Assembly (NCBI GenBank): GCA_023430315.1
Contig: JAEZAW010000099.1
Location: forward strand, 1-21,353
DNA from: Pseudomonadota bacterium
GTDB lineage: Bacteria > Pseudomonadota > Alphaproteobacteria > Rhizobiales > Hyphomicrobiaceae
DNA: 21,353 nucleotides
Direction of reading: 5' to 3'
The notes under the pieces are model-generated. The model ran no database searches. It was given only the letters and a program-made list of their open reading frames with translations, and had not been told where the DNA came from. Of the stretch, positions 6,417 to 14,309 are shown in pieces (position 1 is the first letter of the stretch; each line of letters begins with the position of its first letter). The translations under genes were made by a program, and so were the position numbers.

Positions 6417-8708
6417 CTACCCGCGACCACGCAATGCATTGAGCACGCGCTCGGGCGTCATCGGCATCTGCCAGACGCGCACACCGGTGGCACGTGCGAT
6501 GGCGTTAGCGACCGCTCCAGCGACGGGCACGATCGGAACTTCCCCGACACCGCGCACGCCGTACGGAACACCCGGCACCGGCGTCTCGATGATCACGGCG
6601 TCAATCTTCGGCACATCCAGTGCGGTCGGCAGACGGTAGTCGAGCAGGCTCGCGTTCCTCAATCGACCGTCGGCATCGTAATCGAAACCTTCCGTCAGCG
6701 CCCAGCCCAGACCTTGGACGACACTCCCCTCGATCTGTCCCTCGACGGCCATTGGGTTGAGCGCAAGCCCCACATCCTGGAAGGCCGTGTAGCGAAGCAC
6801 GGTCACTTGTCCGGTATCCGTATCGACCTCCACGTCGCACACATGAGCGCCGATCTCGACGCCGAGCGGCAGTTTGCTCGACGTGCCGCGACCCACGATG
6901 GCGCCCTCGGTCAGTGTCGCCTGCATGAGTTCGGCCAGTGTAATGGAGGTCCCGATTGCCAAACGCGAGCTGAAGCGACCGCCGGAATACACGAGGTCCG
7001 CAGGTGCACACTGAAGCCGCATTGCCGCGCGAACGCGAAGCTGCTGCAAGGCATCCGCGCTCGCTTCGACCAACGCCGCGGTGGTGGTGCGGGCGACGCG
7101 ACTTCCCGCAGCGGGATCGCTGTAGCCGGCCGATTTACTGTCGGCTGTCTGAATGTGCACGTCGCCCAATGGAAGGCCGAACTCCTCCGCGACGACCTGC
7201 GCCATGGTTGTACGCGTGCCGGAAATATCAACCGCGCCCATCGTAATCATGGGGCGTCCGTCGCCGGCGATCGTGATGTGCGCGGCAGAGGTCATCGACG
7301 TGCCGCGCCAGTAGCCGAGGGCGAGGCCGCGCCCGCGTGGAAAGCGGCCTTCAGGCAATGGATCGCGCCAGCAGGCATGTTCGCCAATGCGCTCGAGAAT
7401 GGTCGTGAGACCAATGGACGGAAACGGCGTCCCGATGGGCATCGTGCTGCCGGTGACCGATGCGTTGCGCTTGCGGAATTCCAGAGGATCGACGCCGAGC
7501 TTCTGGCTCAAGGCATCCATGGCCTGTTCCATCGCGAACGCGACTTGAATGCCGCCGGGTCCCCGATAGGCCTCGGTGCGCGGCTTGTTCGTGACGATGT
7601 CGTACCCGACCAGGTTGAGGTTCGGGCACTGGTAGAGCGCGGCAGAGGCCTGCATCATGAGCGAGGGGCTCATCCCCGGCAGTCCGCCCGCATCTATGCG
7701 ATAAGTGCCTTCGATCGCGGTGAGCTTGCCATCGGCATCCGCGCCAACGGCGATATCGATGAGTGCGCCGGCTGCAGGTCCCGAGCCGCCCTGCAGCACC
7801 TCTTCACGCGTGAAAACCAGCTTCACCGGACGACGGCATTTCTGAGCGAGACGAACGGCGACCGCTTCGCCATGAATGGCAATCTTGCCGCCAAATCCGC
7901 CGCCGATCTCGAGCGGCACGACTTTCAGCTTTGAAAGCGGCATGTCGAGCATGCGACCGAGCATGAGTTCGGTGGTGAACTGACCTTGCGTCGATGCCCA
8001 CACCGTCGCAAAGCCATTGGCATCCACCTCAGCCATTACTACCTGAGGCTCGAGATAGCCCTGATGAGCTGTATCGACGGTGACACTCACCGATGCTGTG
8101 GCCGTCGCGTTCTTGAGTGCGTCCGCAGCATCGCCACGGGAGATCACCGTGCGCGAGCAGACATTACTCGGTGCGCGCGGACGCGGCTCGACGCCTTTGG
8201 TCAAAACGTGCTCGTGAAGCACGGGCGCATCCGGGGCCATAGCCGCCACGAGATTCGGCACGGCGGGCAGCGGTTCATACTCGACCTCGATCAGTGCTAG
8301 AGCCGCCTCGGCCACATGCGGATCGACGGCCGCTACGGCGGCGACAGGCTGCCCGACCCAGTGGACTTTGCGACGCGCCATGTTGATCTGCGCGACCATC
8401 CACATGTCGTAGCCGGTCTCGCCCATCGGGATCATGGTTCCGATCGGCAGCTCGGGAAAGTCAGCGGCCGTGACCGTCGCGACCACGCCCGCAAGCGCAT
8501 CAGCGCGCGTCGCGTCTATGCGCTTGATGATGGCGTGCGCATGGGGACTGCGCTTGATCATGGCGTGCACCATGGCCGGGCGTGCTAAGTCGGCTGGATA
8601 AACGGCTTCGCCCGTTACCCGCTCTCGAGCGTCGATCCGAGGGAGGCGCTTGCCCAATACCTCGAGTCGAGGCGCCTCATCCGTCGAGGAGCGTTCTTCA
8701 GTATCCAT
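6417..8708 (-). CDS. xanthine dehydrogenase family molybdopterin-binding (large) subunit (763 aa)
   Basis: This is the catalytic subunit of a molybdenum hydroxylase (CoxL/XdhB-type), which hydroxylates an aldehyde or an aromatic N-heterocycle with water-derived oxygen. The start at 8708 (MDTEERSSTDEAPRLEVLGK) lies just after the [2Fe-2S] gene; the upstream in-frame ATG would overlap that gene by about 100 bp. Visible features are the N-terminal hammerhead domain (about 20-150), a GGGFGGK motif at about 269-275 (Mo cofactor region), AYRGPG at 380-385, and the invariant catalytic Glu in GVRGVGE at residue 723. The AYRGPG loop rules out form I CO dehydrogenase, which needs AYxCSFR. Length is typical. 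There is no Tat signal, so it is cytoplasmic. The substrate cannot be read from sequence: isoquinoline-, nicotinate- or aldehyde-type enzymes are all possible. Confidence 0.92.
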   Translation of the reverse strand: MDTEERSSTDEAPRLEVLGKRLPRIDARERVTGEAVYPADLARPAMVHAMIKRSPHAHAIIKRIDATRADALAGVVATVTAADFPELPIGTMIPMGETGYDMWMVAQINMARRKVHWVGQPVAAVAAVDPHVAEAALALIEVEYEPLPAVPNLVAAMAPDAPVLHEHVLTKGVEPRPRAPSNVCSRTVISRGDAADALKNATATASVSVTVDTAHQGYLEPQVVMAEVDANGFATVWASTQGQFTTELMLGRMLDMPLSKLKVVPLEIGGGFGGKIAIHGEAVAVRLAQKCRRPVKLVFTREEVLQGGSGPAAGALIDIAVGADADGKLTAIEGTYRIDAGGLPGMSPSLMMQASAALYQCPNLNLVGYDIVTNKPRTEAYRGPGGIQVAFAMEQAMDALSQKLGVDPLEFRKRNASVTGSTMPIGTPFPSIGLTTILERIGEHACWRDPLPEGRFPRGRGLALGYWRGTSMTSAAHITIAGDGRPMITMGAVDISGTRTTMAQVVAEEFGLPLGDVHIQTADSKSAGYSDPAAGSRVARTTTAALVEASADALQQLRVRAAMRLQCAPADLVYSGGRFSSRLAIGTSITLAELMQATLTEGAIVGRGTSSKLPLGVEIGAHVCDVEVDTDTGQVTVLRYTAFQDVGLALNPMAVEGQIEGSVVQGLGWALTEGFDYDADGRLRNASLLDYRLPTALDVPKIDAVIIETPVPGVPYGVRGVGEVPIVPVAGAVANAIARATGVRVWQMPMTPERVLNALRGRG

Positions 8709-8712
8709 CGGA

Positions 8713-9180
8713 TCAGCGCCTTTGAGCGGCCGCAGCCGCGATGGCTTCGACGATCTTGCCGTAACCGGTGCAGCGGCACAGGTTGCCGGCCACGGCGTGG
8801 CGAATCTCGGCCTCACTCGGATCCGGATTGCTATCGAGCAGCGCCTTGGCGGAGATCACGATGCCGGGCGTACAGAACCCGCACTGTGTGCCACCGTGTG
8901 CAACGAGCGCTTCCTGGATCGGGTGCAGCTTGTCGCCTTCAGCAATGCCTTCGATCGTGACGATCTCGCTCTCCGACGCCTCCTGCGCCAACACCAGGCA
9001 GGCGTTCACAGCAGCACCATCCATCAAAACAGTGCACGTGCCGCAATTACCATTGCCACAGCCTTCCTTCGTGCCGGTGAGGCCGAGGCGGTCCCGCAAC
9101 AATCCGAGCAGCGTGTCGCGCGTGTCGGCGAGCACGGTGCGCTCCTCGCCGTTGACCGTGCAGGTGATCATCACTCTCAT
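8713..9180 (-). CDS. xanthine dehydrogenase family [2Fe-2S] (small) subunit (155 aa)
   Basis: CoxS-type subunit with two [2Fe-2S] clusters that relay electrons between the molybdenum centre and FAD. The plant-ferredoxin-type cluster is ligated by C41, C46, C49 and C61 (GCGNGNCGTC...AC), and the second by C100, C103, C135 and C137 (QCGFC...LCRC). The start at 9180 is chosen because its ATG overlaps the TGA of the FAD subunit (ATGA), a typical coupled junction; a second ATG three codons later is possible. The gene ends 4 bp before the large-subunit start. Length agrees with the family (about 150-165 aa). Confidence 0.95.
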   Translation of the reverse strand: MRVMITCTVNGEERTVLADTRDTLLGLLRDRLGLTGTKEGCGNGNCGTCTVLMDGAAVNACLVLAQEASESEIVTIEGIAEGDKLHPIQEALVAHGGTQCGFCTPGIVISAKALLDSNPDPSEAEIRHAVAGNLCRCTGYGKIVEAIAAAAAQRR

Positions 9181-10055
9181 GCGATGGCTCCATCGGCCTT
9201 TAACTGCGCGCAACAGTCGGAAAGCGCCCGCTTCGTTAGCACCGACACGAGTTCGCGCCGATAGTCTGCTGAGCCGCGCGTATCCGAGATCGGACGTGCC
9301 TCTCCCGCGGCAATGCGACCAGCCTCGATGAGCAAGGCCTCGGACGGCCGCTCGCCGACGAGCGCAGCTTCAGCGGCATGGGCTCGCAGGGGCGTCGGTC
9401 CGACGGATGCCAGCACAATTCGGGCAGCTGCAACTGAACCTCGCGCGTCGAGGGAGAACCAAACTCCAGCGCCAGCAATGGCGATGTCCATCTCGCGTCT
9501 TGGAGTGAAGCGCAAATAGCGCGCGGCTGATCTTGCAGGAGGCAGTGGAAGAATGATGGCAGTCAGCAGCTCATCGGTTTCGAGAAACGTGCGCCCGGGC
9601 CCCCGAAACAACTCGCCGACGGCCATCTCGCGTTGCCCATTGCGACCGACGATAGTGGCGCGAGCCTCATGGCAGATGAGTGGCGGAACCGCATCCGCGG
9701 AGGGTGCCGCATTGCAGATATTCCCGCCGAGGCTGGCGCGATTCTGGACCTGAAGGCTGCCGACCAATTGCGCCGATTGCGCGATCGACGGATAGCGAAC
9801 TGCGATCAACGGGTGTTGCGCGACAGATGTGAGTGTCGCAGCAGCACCGATCGAGATGCCGCCGTCGGGCAGCGCTGTGATGGCTGTCAGCTCAGGAATC
9901 CGCTTCAGATCGACGAGGTGGCGTGCACGCCGGCGGCCCTCGCTCAACTGCGGAATGAGATCCGTGCCGCCTGCAAGGGCGCGGGCCTCGCCGCTGCATA
10001 AGGCTTCGACCGCGGCGGCTATGCTTTTCGGCCTGTGGTATTCGAAGTCCTGCAA
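9177..10055 (-). CDS. xanthine dehydrogenase family FAD-binding (medium) subunit (292 aa)
   Basis: CoxM-type subunit holding FAD, the exit point for electrons from the hydroxylase. Both family FAD loops are visible: ALAGGTDLIP at 27-36 and ASLGGNICNAAPSAD at 107-121. A C-terminal CO-dehydrogenase flavoprotein domain follows, with a LASVGPTPLRA segment and a GEARPISDTRGSADYRR segment. The start codon appears to be TTG (10055-10053), giving MQDFEYHRPKS, which matches the usual N-terminus of the family; a GGAGGGGAG lies about 9 nt upstream. No ATG or GTG in a better place was found. It is the first gene of a three-gene operon (FAD, 2Fe-2S, Mo). Confidence 0.93.
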   Translation of the reverse strand: MQDFEYHRPKSIAAAVEALCSGEARALAGGTDLIPQLSEGRRRARHLVDLKRIPELTAITALPDGGISIGAAATLTSVAQHPLIAVRYPSIAQSAQLVGSLQVQNRASLGGNICNAAPSADAVPPLICHEARATIVGRNGQREMAVGELFRGPGRTFLETDELLTAIILPLPPARSAARYLRFTPRREMDIAIAGAGVWFSLDARGSVAAARIVLASVGPTPLRAHAAEAALVGERPSEALLIEAGRIAAGEARPISDTRGSADYRRELVSVLTKRALSDCCAQLKADGAIA

Positions 10056-10152
10056 ACTTAGTGCTCCCCTCCGAAGGTGCCACGCGGCTCACCTGGATCG
10101 CCGCATCGGGCCGACCGTATCTTACCGGAAACGCATTTTCATCACCCACTTA

Positions 10153-10167
10153 GGCATTTCCTATGCC
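10153..10167. promoter_or_regulatory. short inverted repeat in a divergent promoter region
   Basis: The 213-bp gap between the Mo-hydroxylase operon (leftward) and the cytochrome c gene (rightward) contains GGCAT-TTCCT-ATGCC, a perfect 5-5-5 palindrome near its middle. It could be an operator shared by the two divergent units. Short palindromes like this arise by chance, and no regulator gene is adjacent. Nothing else is recognisable in the gap. Confidence 0.2.
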
Positions 10168-10268
10168 CGATCGCGTTCCCTTTGCGCTGCGTCAAGGACT
10201 ACGAGGCACGTAGGTGCTGTTCTGGCGTGCGAAAATGGTGCGCTGATTTGGTACTGGGGATTTGGAGC

Positions 10269-10676
10269 ATGTGGAGCGGGAGAGCGATCAAACTCGCTGG
10301 AGCAATGGCCGTCGCAGCCTGCCTTTCCGTCGTTTCCGATAGCGCCTTCGCCCAAGCGGCAGAGCCGTCGGCAACGCGCGGCCACGCGTTGGCAGTTCGC
10401 CTCTGTTCCAACTGTCACGTGATCGATGCTACTGGCAACGCCGCAGTGCCTGCGGGCGTCGGCACGTTCCGGGGTATTGCAAACAGTCCCGGACAGTCGG
10501 CCGAGCGGATCAGAAACGTTCTTATCCTGCCCCACGTGCCGATGCCGGACAACCAGCTCACGCGTGATGAGATCCAGGATATTCTCGCTTATCTCGAGAC
10601 CTTGCGGACCAATCCGGCAGTTCCACCGCTGATTACTCCGGCGGGCGCAAAGCCGCAGATACCGTCGAAGACATAG
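10269..10676 (+). CDS. exported monohaem c-type cytochrome (135 aa)
   Basis: A small class I cytochrome c acting as periplasmic electron carrier. A signal peptide (basic start, hydrophobic core GAMAVAACLSVV, cleavage after SAFA at about 28) precedes the haem site C46-S-N-C49-H50. The likely distal ligand is M92 in PMPDNQLTRDEIQDI, which is the usual context for the axial Met, followed by the C-terminal helix ILAYLETLR. The ATG at 10269 has GGAG 4 nt upstream; the longer in-frame start at 10077 would destroy the signal peptide. The gene is divergent from the Mo-hydroxylase operon and may take electrons derived from it. However, the hydroxylase has no export signal, so direct contact across the membrane is not expected. 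Confidence 0.88.
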   Translation: MWSGRAIKLAGAMAVAACLSVVSDSAFAQAAEPSATRGHALAVRLCSNCHVIDATGNAAVPAGVGTFRGIANSPGQSAERIRNVLILPHVPMPDNQLTRDEIQDILAYLETLRTNPAVPPLITPAGAKPQIPSKT

Positions 10677-10692
10677 AACAGACTGCTCACCG

Positions 10693-10727
10693 GCAGCGAG
10701 ATCGCCATTCGCAAACGATCTCGCTGC
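10693..10727. terminator. bidirectional terminator hairpin between convergent genes
   Basis: GCAGCGAGATCG (10693-10704) and CGATCTCGCTGC (10716-10727) form a perfect 12-bp inverted repeat with an 11-nt loop. It fills most of the 69-bp gap between the rightward cytochrome c gene and the leftward aminotransferase gene, so it would serve both transcripts. No T-tract is present on either side, so the mechanism may be processing or stabilisation rather than classic intrinsic termination. Confidence 0.65.
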
Positions 10728-10745
10728 TGATGTCGTGTCCGCTTC

Positions 10746-12119
10746 TCAATTGGCCCGCACTGTGCTCCAGGTATCGTCGAGCGCATTGTGCAGGCGGCGC
10801 ACCATCTCCTTTACTTCTGCCTCGCTGATGATCAGCGGCGGAGAAAAGGCAATGCGATTGCCGACGAGCCGCAGGATGAGGCCGTGCTTCTTTGCGTTGC
10901 CTGCAAGAATGTCCATTACGCCCGCATCTGCCGGGTACATCTCGCGGCTTGCCTTGTCCTTCACGACTTCAAGGGCCCCGATGAGGCCGATGCCGCGGAA
11001 CTCGCCGATCAGCGGGTGGCCTTCCAACGCTTTCAGCTCGGCGAGGAATGGCTTCTCGACCCTGCGGACATGGCCGATCATGTCCATTTCCTCGTAGATC
11101 TTCAGTGTCTCGAGGGCGACAGCCGTGGTGACTGGATGGCCGGCGTAGGTGTAGCCGTGTGCGAAATGGCCGACCTTGTCGCTCTCCATCATCAGCGCCT
11201 GGAACACGCGCTCGTTCATCAGCAGTGCGGAGATCGGCTGTAGACCGGCAGAAAGCGCTTTCGCGCAGGAGATCATGTCGGGCTTGAGCTTGAACGTCTG
11301 GCTGCCCCACATATTGCCGGTTCGTCCGAAGCCGCAAATGACCTCGTCGGCGACGAACAGGATATCGTACTTGTTCAGGACGGCCTGAATCTTCTCGAAG
11401 TATCCCTCGGGCGGCAGGACCGCGCCGCCAGCACCCATGACCGGCTCTGCCCAGAAGGCAGCTACGGTCTCCGGGCCTTCGGCGATGATGAGATCTTCCA
11501 GCGCCTGCGCCATGCGCGCGGAAAACTCCTGCTCGCTCTCTCCCGGCAGCTGATTGCGGTAGTAGTTCGGGAATTCCGTGTGCCGGAAAGCGTCGAAGGG
11601 AAGCCCCGACTCCTGGTGCATGTCGGGCTTCCCCGAGATCGAAGCCGCGGCGCATGTGGAGCCGTGGTAGCCCATCTTGCGGCCGATGATCTTGCGCTTC
11701 TCCGGCTTGCCGTGCGCGTGCCAGTAATACCAGACGACCTTGACGGCCGTGTCGTTGGCTTCCGAGCCCGAGCACTGGAAGAACACCTTGGACATCGGCA
11801 CTGGCGCCATTTCGAGCAGTTTGGCGGCGAGCTCGATGGCGGTCTCGTTCGAGGATGAGCGGTAGATATGATAGTAGCCGACCTTGCACATCTGATCGTA
11901 AGCGACCTTGGCCAAGCGCTCGACGCCAAAGCCGAGTGATGCGCACCAGAGGCCGGCCGCTGCCTCGAGATATTCCCTGCCATCCTCGTCGTAGACGAAG
12001 ATGCCCTTCCCCTTCGAGATGATCGTCGGGCCCTGCTCCAGGTGCTTGCGCAGGTTCGACTGGGGATGCACGATGCTGGCAATGTCGAGCGCGTGCAGAC
12101 TGTTCGGCAGATGGCTCAT
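10746..12119 (-). CDS. class III PLP-dependent aminotransferase, omega-amino acid type (457 aa)
   Basis: A fold-type I aminotransferase that moves an amino group, usually from a terminal (omega) amine or beta/gamma-amino acid, to pyruvate or another keto acid. Visible features are GLWCASLGFG at 57-66 (as in beta-alanine/omega-transaminases), CSGSEANDTAVK at 116-127 (PLP phosphate loop), GYHGST at 150-155, Asp258 in FVADEVICGFGRTG (contacts the PLP ring nitrogen), and the Schiff-base Lys287 in ISCAKALSAG. The start at 12119 (MSHLPNSLHALD) follows the family; the frame stays open upstream but that sequence is non-coding in character and crosses the operator. The gene is divergent from a GntR regulator, its probable controller. 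Substrate not determinable: beta-alanine, GABA, taurine and polyamines are all handled by relatives. Confidence 0.92.
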   Translation of the reverse strand: MSHLPNSLHALDIASIVHPQSNLRKHLEQGPTIISKGKGIFVYDEDGREYLEAAAGLWCASLGFGVERLAKVAYDQMCKVGYYHIYRSSSNETAIELAAKLLEMAPVPMSKVFFQCSGSEANDTAVKVVWYYWHAHGKPEKRKIIGRKMGYHGSTCAAASISGKPDMHQESGLPFDAFRHTEFPNYYRNQLPGESEQEFSARMAQALEDLIIAEGPETVAAFWAEPVMGAGGAVLPPEGYFEKIQAVLNKYDILFVADEVICGFGRTGNMWGSQTFKLKPDMISCAKALSAGLQPISALLMNERVFQALMMESDKVGHFAHGYTYAGHPVTTAVALETLKIYEEMDMIGHVRRVEKPFLAELKALEGHPLIGEFRGIGLIGALEVVKDKASREMYPADAGVMDILAGNAKKHGLILRLVGNRIAFSPPLIISEAEVKEMVRRLHNALDDTWSTVRAN

Positions 12120-12178
12120 GCTTCCTATCCCTTGTCGACAAACTCCGGCGCTTCCCGCCGATGGACACTTGGCCAGTA

Positions 12179-12198
12179 TTGTATACAGTAGTACACAA
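12179..12198. promoter_or_regulatory. probable GntR-family operator
   Basis: TTGTATAC-AGTA-GTACACAA is an 8-4-8 inverted repeat with 7 of 8 matching positions. It is almost midway in the divergent gap between the aminotransferase (start 59 bp to the left) and the GntR gene (start 58 bp to the right). GntR/FCD proteins bind short AT-edged palindromes of this kind, and autoregulation from a divergent promoter is common in the family. The minus-strand copy includes TACAAT, which could be a -10 element of the aminotransferase promoter, so binding would repress it. The regulator-operator pairing is inferred. Confidence 0.55.
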
Positions 12199-12256
12199 AA
12201 CAAGACAGATGACGAAATGCGGCGGGGATTGTCGCTCGCGAGGAGAGTGCACGGCG

Positions 12257-12928
12257 GTGGCGGTGAGCGGATATTCAACGGAAGGCGAATTCGAAGGCAC
12301 GTCACGGGCTGAATATGCCTACAAAATGCTGCTCGATGCGATCCACGAGCAGCAGCTCAAACCGGGTGAGCGCGTGCGCGAGGATGAAGTGTCGCGCACG
12401 CTCGGCATCAGCCGTACGCCTGTCCGGCAGGCACTGCACCGGCTGCAGACGCGCGGCCTGCTCGAGCAGGCGCCGGGGCGTGGACTGCTCGTCGCCGCGC
12501 TGACCCGACAGCAGGTCGTCGAGCTTTATGCCATGCGCGAGCTCATGGAGGGTGCCGCTGCCCGGCTGGCGGCACAGCACGCTGGTCCCACCGATATCAT
12601 CGCCATGCGCCGCGTGCTGAACGAGTTCCGTAGGGCCGCGCCCGAGGCGCGCAAGCTTGCGCGCATCAATCGGCTGTTCCACGCGACGATCCACGAGGCT
12701 GCGCACAACCGCTATCTCAGCCAGTCGCTGGATGACTTCAGCGACACGCTGGCGCTTCTGCAGGGCACGACCTTCTCCCTGAAGGGCCGGTGGAAGTCCG
12801 AACTCGCGGAAAACACCGAGCTTGTCGACGCCATCGAGCGTCGAGATGCCGATGCCGCGGAGAAGGCTGCACGCGAGAACATGCGCAATGCATTGGGAGT
12901 GCGCCTACGCATGATGTTTGCCGCTTAA
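12257..12928 (+). CDS. GntR family (FCD domain) transcriptional regulator (223 aa)
   Basis: A DNA-binding one-component regulator. The winged helix lies at about 18-85 (YAYKMLLDAIHEQQLKPGER, then EDEVSRTLGISRTPVRQALH, with a wing at QAPGRGLLV). The FCD effector domain spans about 88-220. Start choice: GTG at 12257, with AGGAG (12241-12245) 11 nt upstream and a family-like length. An ATG at 12209 or 12161 would add residues that look non-coding and run over the operator. In the FCD domain the usual metal ligands seem largely replaced: the FH is kept (H142), but the positions normally Asp, His and His appear as N138, N186 and N208. Divergent from the aminotransferase, which it probably regulates. 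Confidence 0.88.
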   Translation: MAVSGYSTEGEFEGTSRAEYAYKMLLDAIHEQQLKPGERVREDEVSRTLGISRTPVRQALHRLQTRGLLEQAPGRGLLVAALTRQQVVELYAMRELMEGAAARLAAQHAGPTDIIAMRRVLNEFRRAAPEARKLARINRLFHATIHEAAHNRYLSQSLDDFSDTLALLQGTTFSLKGRWKSELAENTELVDAIERRDADAAEKAARENMRNALGVRLRMMFAA

Positions 12929-12973
12929 GCGCGGGCCTCTGTGCAAGCGGTTGAAGCAAAGTTGCTGCCAGTA

Positions 12974-12988
12974 CCTCACAGTGCGAGG
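12974..12988. terminator. weak hairpin between convergent genes
   Basis: CCTCAC-AGT-GCGAGG gives a 6-bp stem (one non-Watson-Crick pair) with a 3-nt loop in the 87-bp gap between the GntR gene (rightward) and dctM (leftward). It has no U-run. It may terminate or protect either transcript, but is weak evidence alone. Confidence 0.25.
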
Positions 12989-13015
12989 CGCACCCAGGCT
13001 TCGACTATCAGCGGC

Positions 13016-14308
13016 CTATTTGACGGGCATGATCAGGTTGGGCAGCCAAGTTGCCAATTGAGGCACGAACGTTACCAGTGCCAAGGCGAACATCATGGTC
13101 ACAAAAATGGGCCACTGATACCGCCAGAACTCCTGGAGCGAGATCCCCGTCATCCGACAGAGAAGGTACATCGTCAGACCATACGGTGGCGTCACCAAGC
13201 CAATCAGAAGATTGAAGATCGTGATCACGCCGAAGTGCACCGTATCGATGCCGAGGGCTTTGACGGTCGGCATCAGCAGCGGCACGAGCACAAGCAGTAT
13301 AGGGACGGTGTCGAGAAGGCAGCCTAGGAGCAGGAACAGGATATTGATCAGAATAAGAAATACCAGGGGGCTGTCGGTCAGGCTCGTGAACCAGGCAGTT
13401 AGGCCGTCGGCGGCGCCATAGAGCGTGAGCACGCGACCGAAGGCAGCGGCGGCCGCGATGATGATGAAGACGGACCCAACGGTCGACACTGTCGATAGGC
13501 ACTGGCGCGCAAAGGTTGCTGCGTCGAGCTCCCTATATATGAAGCCTCCGATCACGATCACCGAGAGCACGCCCAAAACGGCGGCTTCCGTCGGGGTTGC
13601 CAAGCCGGCAAGTATGCTACCGAGAACGATCACTGGAACGGCGAGTGCTGGTAAGCTCGCCAGCGTTGCGCGCGCCCGCCCAGGCCAGCTCACGCGTACT
13701 TCGCGCGGATAGCCATTTCGCTTTGCGACGAAGTACGCTTGTATCATCAGGAAGAGGCCAAGCATGGCTCCTGGGATTGCGCCGCCCAGAAATAGGCGTC
13801 CGACCGACTCGTCCGTTGCGGCTGCAAAAATAACGAATGCTATGCTCGGTGGAATGAGAGGGCCGATCGTCGCCGCACCTGCAATGATCGATGCTGCGTA
13901 GCCCGTCGGATAGCCACTGCTCTTCATTGCCGGAATGAGAATTTTCCCCGTCGCCGCAGCGTCGGCGAGATCCGATCCGGACATCCCCGCCATGATCATG
14001 TTGACGACGACGCTGACGTGGGCGAGGCCGCCGGCGATATGTCCGATGAACGCCTTGGCCAGATCGACGAGGCGCTGGGTCACGCCGCTGACCAGGGCCA
14101 GATCACCCATCAGGATGAAGAAGGGGATCGCCATCAGGACGAAGTGATTGATGCCCTGCCACAAGGTTGTGGGCAGCGTTGAAAGAGGAATCGGCGCGGG
14201 CGCCAGCCACAGCCCGACCATCGACGATGCAATAAGAACGATTGCGATCGGCACGCGAAGCAAAAACAGCGCCCCGAAGACACTTAGAACGACCCACAGT
14301 CCATTCAT
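13016..14308 (-). CDS. dctM: TRAP transporter large permease, DctM family (430 aa)
   Basis: The 12-helix ion-coupled permease of a tripartite ATP-independent periplasmic transporter for organic acids. The protein is hydrophobic throughout, with a family N-terminus (LFLLRVPIAIVLIASSMVGL) and the conserved segments HFVLMAIPFFILMGDLA, MAGMSGSDLADAAATGKI and AATIGPLIPPSIAFVIFA. The second-half motifs LVTPPYGLTMYLLCRMTGIS and ATPTEAAVLGVL are also present. Length is the family norm (about 425-430). It begins 1 bp after the dctQ stop, so the pair is translationally coupled, as usual. Confidence 0.95.
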   Translation of the reverse strand: MNGLWVVLSVFGALFLLRVPIAIVLIASSMVGLWLAPAPIPLSTLPTTLWQGINHFVLMAIPFFILMGDLALVSGVTQRLVDLAKAFIGHIAGGLAHVSVVVNMIMAGMSGSDLADAAATGKILIPAMKSSGYPTGYAASIIAGAATIGPLIPPSIAFVIFAAATDESVGRLFLGGAIPGAMLGLFLMIQAYFVAKRNGYPREVRVSWPGRARATLASLPALAVPVIVLGSILAGLATPTEAAVLGVLSVIVIGGFIYRELDAATFARQCLSTVSTVGSVFIIIAAAAAFGRVLTLYGAADGLTAWFTSLTDSPLVFLILINILFLLLGCLLDTVPILLVLVPLLMPTVKALGIDTVHFGVITIFNLLIGLVTPPYGLTMYLLCRMTGISLQEFWRYQWPIFVTMMFALALVTFVPQLATWLPNLIMPVK

Positions 14309-14309
14309 C

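Noticed and set aside
6273..7934. Long plus-strand open frame (553 codons) opposite the Mo-hydroxylase large subunit
   Set aside because: Its translation is His/Arg/Gly-rich with no motif, and the opposite strand carries the conserved molybdopterin subunit. It is an antisense shadow of a GC-rich gene.
6417..10055. Aerobic CO dehydrogenase (form I CoxMSL)
   Set aside because: The large subunit has AYRGPG in place of the form I signature AYxCSFR, and no coxD/E/F-type accessory genes are present in the window.
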